Source of the DNA: Sediminibacterium sp. Gen4
GTDB lineage: Bacteria; Bacteroidota; Bacteroidia; Chitinophagales; Chitinophagaceae
Length of the DNA: 64,000 nucleotides
NCBI GenBank assembly: GCA_013391385.1
Contig: JACBFI010000005.1
Span: forward strand, 62,001-126,000
Reading direction: 5' to 3'
The translations under genes were made by a program, and so were the position numbers. The first letter of the stretch is position 1. Each line of letters opens with the position of its first letter. This document shows, piece by piece, positions 61,867 through 64,000 of this stretch. The notes below the pieces were generated by a model. The model had not been told where the DNA came from. It searched no databases and saw only the letters and a list, made by a program, of their open reading frames with translations.

Positions 61867-64000
61867 ATGTCGTATCAACCCCAGCATAAAATCAGAATTG
61901 TTACCGCTGCCAGTTTATTTGACGGACATGATGCTGCCATCAATATCATGCGTCGCATTCTTCAGTCAAAAGGAGCGGAGATCATTCATCTCGGACATAA
62001 CAGAAGTGTAGCAGAAATCGTAGAGTGTGCCATTGAAGAAGATGCACAAGGTATTGCCATTACCAGTTATCAGGGTGGACATGTAGAGTTCTTTAAATAC
62101 ATGCGCGATTTGTTGGAGCAAAATGGTTGTGGTCATATCAAAATATTTGGCGGCGGTGGAGGAACCATTCTTCCCGAAGAAATCCGTGAACTGCACAATT
62201 ATGGTATCACGAGAATTTATAGTCCGGATGATGGCAGGAAAATGGGATTGGAAGGCATGATTGAAGATGTGATTCGTCAGTGTGATTTTAATCTGAATGG
62301 AACGGGTGTATATCAGAAGCCGATGACACTGGGTGAAGTGAAAGACATCAGAACCATTGCCCGTAAGATTACGAATGCAGAAAATGGTGTTGGAGGAAAC
62401 AAAGAACAATCAAATATAGGAGCGCCGGTATTAGGTATCACAGGAACGGGTGGTGCGGGTAAAAGTTCTGTGACCGATGAAATTGTGAGAAGATACCTGC
62501 AGTTGTTTGAAGACAAAACAATTGCTGTGATATCGGTGGATCCTTCCAAGAAAAAAACAGGTGGAGCTTTATTGGGAGATAGAATTCGCATGAATGCCAT
62601 CTCTCACCCCAGAGCGTATATGCGCAGTTTGGCTACACGTGATGACAATACTGCTTTGAGTGCACATGTACAAGATGCGATTGATATCTGTAAAAATGCA
62701 GGCTTTGATTTCATCATTCTGGAATCAGCTGGTGTAGGGCAAAGCGATGCATCGATTCTAGATTTCTGTGATGTGAGTTTGTATGTGATGACACCTGAAT
62801 ATGGTGCAGCTTCTCAGTTAGAGAAGATCAATATGTTGGATTATGCCGATGTAGTATGTATCAACAAATTTGATAAAGCGGGTGCATTGGATGCTTTGCA
62901 TGATGTGCGTAAACAATATAAGCGCAACCACAATTTATGGACAGCCAAAGATGAAGACCTGCCGGTTGTAGGAACCATCGCTGCACAATTCAATGATGCC
63001 GGTGTCAATGAGTTGTTCGAGAAACTCATGCTGACCATCGAACAAAAAACAAAAGTTTCATTTGGCAATTTTGCTAAAGAAGGACATACAAAAGATACTA
63101 CTACCAAATCTCAGATCATTCCACCCAAACGTGTTCGTTATTTGGCTGAGATCGCTGAAAACAATCGTGGTTATGATCAGTGGGTGAATGAACAGGTGAC
63201 GATTGCCAGTAAATTGTACCAAATTCAAGGTGCATTGGAAACAGTGAGTGGAGCAGTGGCAGCGGGATTAGAGGAAGTAAAAAAATCTTTTGAGAAAAAA
63301 CTACATCCTGAATGTCAGCAATTGATTGTGCAATGGCCAGCATTGGTGCAACAGTATGCTGCTGATTTCTTTGAATACAAAGTGAGGGATAAGATCATTC
63401 GTCAGCCATTGACCACAACTTCATTGAGTAATACACGAATTCCTAAAGTGGTATTACCCAAATACAAAGACTGGGGTGATATTTTACGCTGGCAGTTACA
63501 GGAAAATATACCGGGTGCATTCCCTTATACATCAGGTGTTTTTGAATTAAAGAGACAAGGAGAAGATCCAACCCGCATGTTTGCTGGAGAAGGTGGTCCG
63601 GAAAGAACCAACAAACGTTTTCACTATGTATCACTCGGACAGCCGGCGATTCGTTTGTCAACTGCATTTGATAGTGTGACTTTATATGGGGAAGATCCAG
63701 CTGTACGTCCCGATATTTATGGTAAGATTGGTAATAGTGGTGTAAGTATTGCAACTGTAGATGATGCCAAAAAATTATACAGTGGTTTTGATCTCTGTGA
63801 TCCCAAAACATCGGTAAGTATGACCATCAATGGTCCGGCCCCGATCTTATTGGCATTTTTTATGAATGCAGCCATTGATCAGTTGTGTGAGAGATACATT
63901 GAAGAGAATAATCTGTGGGCACAAGTAGATAAAGTCTTTGCTGAAAAATACAAACAGGTTACCAAGCCCGTTTATTATAATCCATCTTCACCGGAACGTT
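61867..64000 (+). CDS. icmF: Fused acyl-CoA mutase IcmF (B12 and G-protein domains), 3' partial
   Basis: The reading frame is open from ATG 61867 to the last base of the window: about 711 residues of an enzyme that is usually 1,080-1,130. Order: B12-binding domain with the [10 protein letters not shown] motif (cobalt ligand His21), a MeaB-like GTPase domain with P-loop GTGGAGKSS (about 193-201) and [14 protein letters not shown], then the mutase barrel ([31 protein letters not shown], about 550 on). This order is that of isobutyryl-CoA mutase fused with its chaperone, which converts isobutyryl-CoA and butyryl-CoA. Preference among isobutyryl, pivalyl or isovaleryl substrates is not decided. 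Confidence 0.93.
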   Translation, partial: MSYQPQHKIRIVTAASLFDGHDAAINIMRRILQSKGAEIIHLGHNRSVAEIVECAIEEDAQGIAITSYQGGHVEFFKYMRDLLEQNGCGHIKIFGGGGGTILPEEIRELHNYGITRIYSPDDGRKMGLEGMIEDVIRQCDFNLNGTGVYQKPMTLGEVKDIRTIARKITNAENGVGGNKEQSNIGAPVLGITGTGGAGKSSVTDEIVRRYLQLFEDKTIAVISVDPSKKKTGGALLGDRIRMNAISHPRAYMRSLATRDDNTALSAHVQDAIDICKNAGFDFIILESAGVGQSDASILDFCDVSLYVMTPEYGAASQLEKINMLDYADVVCINKFDKAGALDALHDVRKQYKRNHNLWTAKDEDLPVVGTIAAQFNDAGVNELFEKLMLTIEQKTKVSFGNFAKEGHTKDTTTKSQIIPPKRVRYLAEIAENNRGYDQWVNEQVTIASKLYQIQGALETVSGAVAAGLEEVKKSFEKKLHPECQQLIVQWPALVQQYAADFFEYKVRDKIIRQPLTTTSLSNTRIPKVVLPKYKDWGDILRWQLQENIPGAFPYTSGVFELKRQGEDPTRMFAGEGGPERTNKRFHYVSLGQPAIRLSTAFDSVTLYGEDPAVRPDIYGKIGNSGVSIATVDDAKKLYSGFDLCDPKTSVSMTINGPAPILLAFFMNAAIDQLCERYIEENNLWAQVDKVFAEKYKQVTKPVYYNPSSPER

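Noticed and set aside
61966..63811. Several minus-strand ORFs (61966-62409, 62313-62600, 63443-63811) opposite icmF
   Set aside because: All lie opposite a continuous plus-strand coding frame with clear B12, GTPase and mutase motifs; the antisense translations show no recognisable domain.

Overview
The window looks like a Bacteroidota chromosome, most plausibly Chitinophagaceae or a near relative. The reasons are low GC, almost no Shine-Dalgarno sequences, TAnnTTTG-type -7 elements, a type IX secretion C-terminal domain, 2TM/PorT-type/DM13/YceI proteins, a long-form IspG and a short LeuA. I saw no rRNA, tRNA, CRISPR array, transposase, integrase or phage gene, although intergenic repeats are frequent between 41 and 57 kb.

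Layout. 0-12.8 kb: 5'-truncated PAP2 enzyme, DUF1015 protein, TPR protein, 2TM protein, long-chain acyl-CoA ligase, two multi-PAS histidine kinases (the second with an N-terminal receiver domain), a secreted amidohydrolase and an unrecognised helical protein. 12.9-29.9 kb: an amino-acid supercluster in three modules: leuACDB, then ilvEDBNCA, then thrABC. Each module has its own apparent 5' control element: a U-tract hairpin before leuA, a 33-codon Ile/Val-rich leader peptide plus terminator before ilvE, and a 29-codon Thr-rich leader peptide before thrA. IlvA joins the modules metabolically (threonine to 2-oxobutanoate). 30-41 kb: a membrane histidine kinase, then a tightly coupled UbiA / type III polyketide synthase / methyltransferase / FAD enzyme set, followed by a YHS / DoxX / beta-barrel / DM13 / YceI envelope module, DinB, NRDE and ATP-grasp proteins and a HAD hydrolase with an altered motif. 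41.9-45.4 kb: three of the four activities for 4-hydroxyproline degradation. 45.5-52.2 kb: DUF885 peptidase, envelope proteins, a T9SS cargo and many palindromic repeats. 52.3-64 kb: ispG, nadB, a LpxL-like acyltransferase, an MBL-rhodanese fusion with an ArsR regulator, tsaB, a reduced 3-hydroxyacyl-CoA dehydrogenase-like protein, ridA, an aldose epimerase and the start of icmF (open at the right edge).

The most interesting points are the paired ilv and thr leader-peptide attenuators, the uncharacterised type III PKS/prenyltransferase locus with its adjacent redox/lipid-carrier module, and several families of hairpin-forming intergenic repeats that seem to act as terminators.
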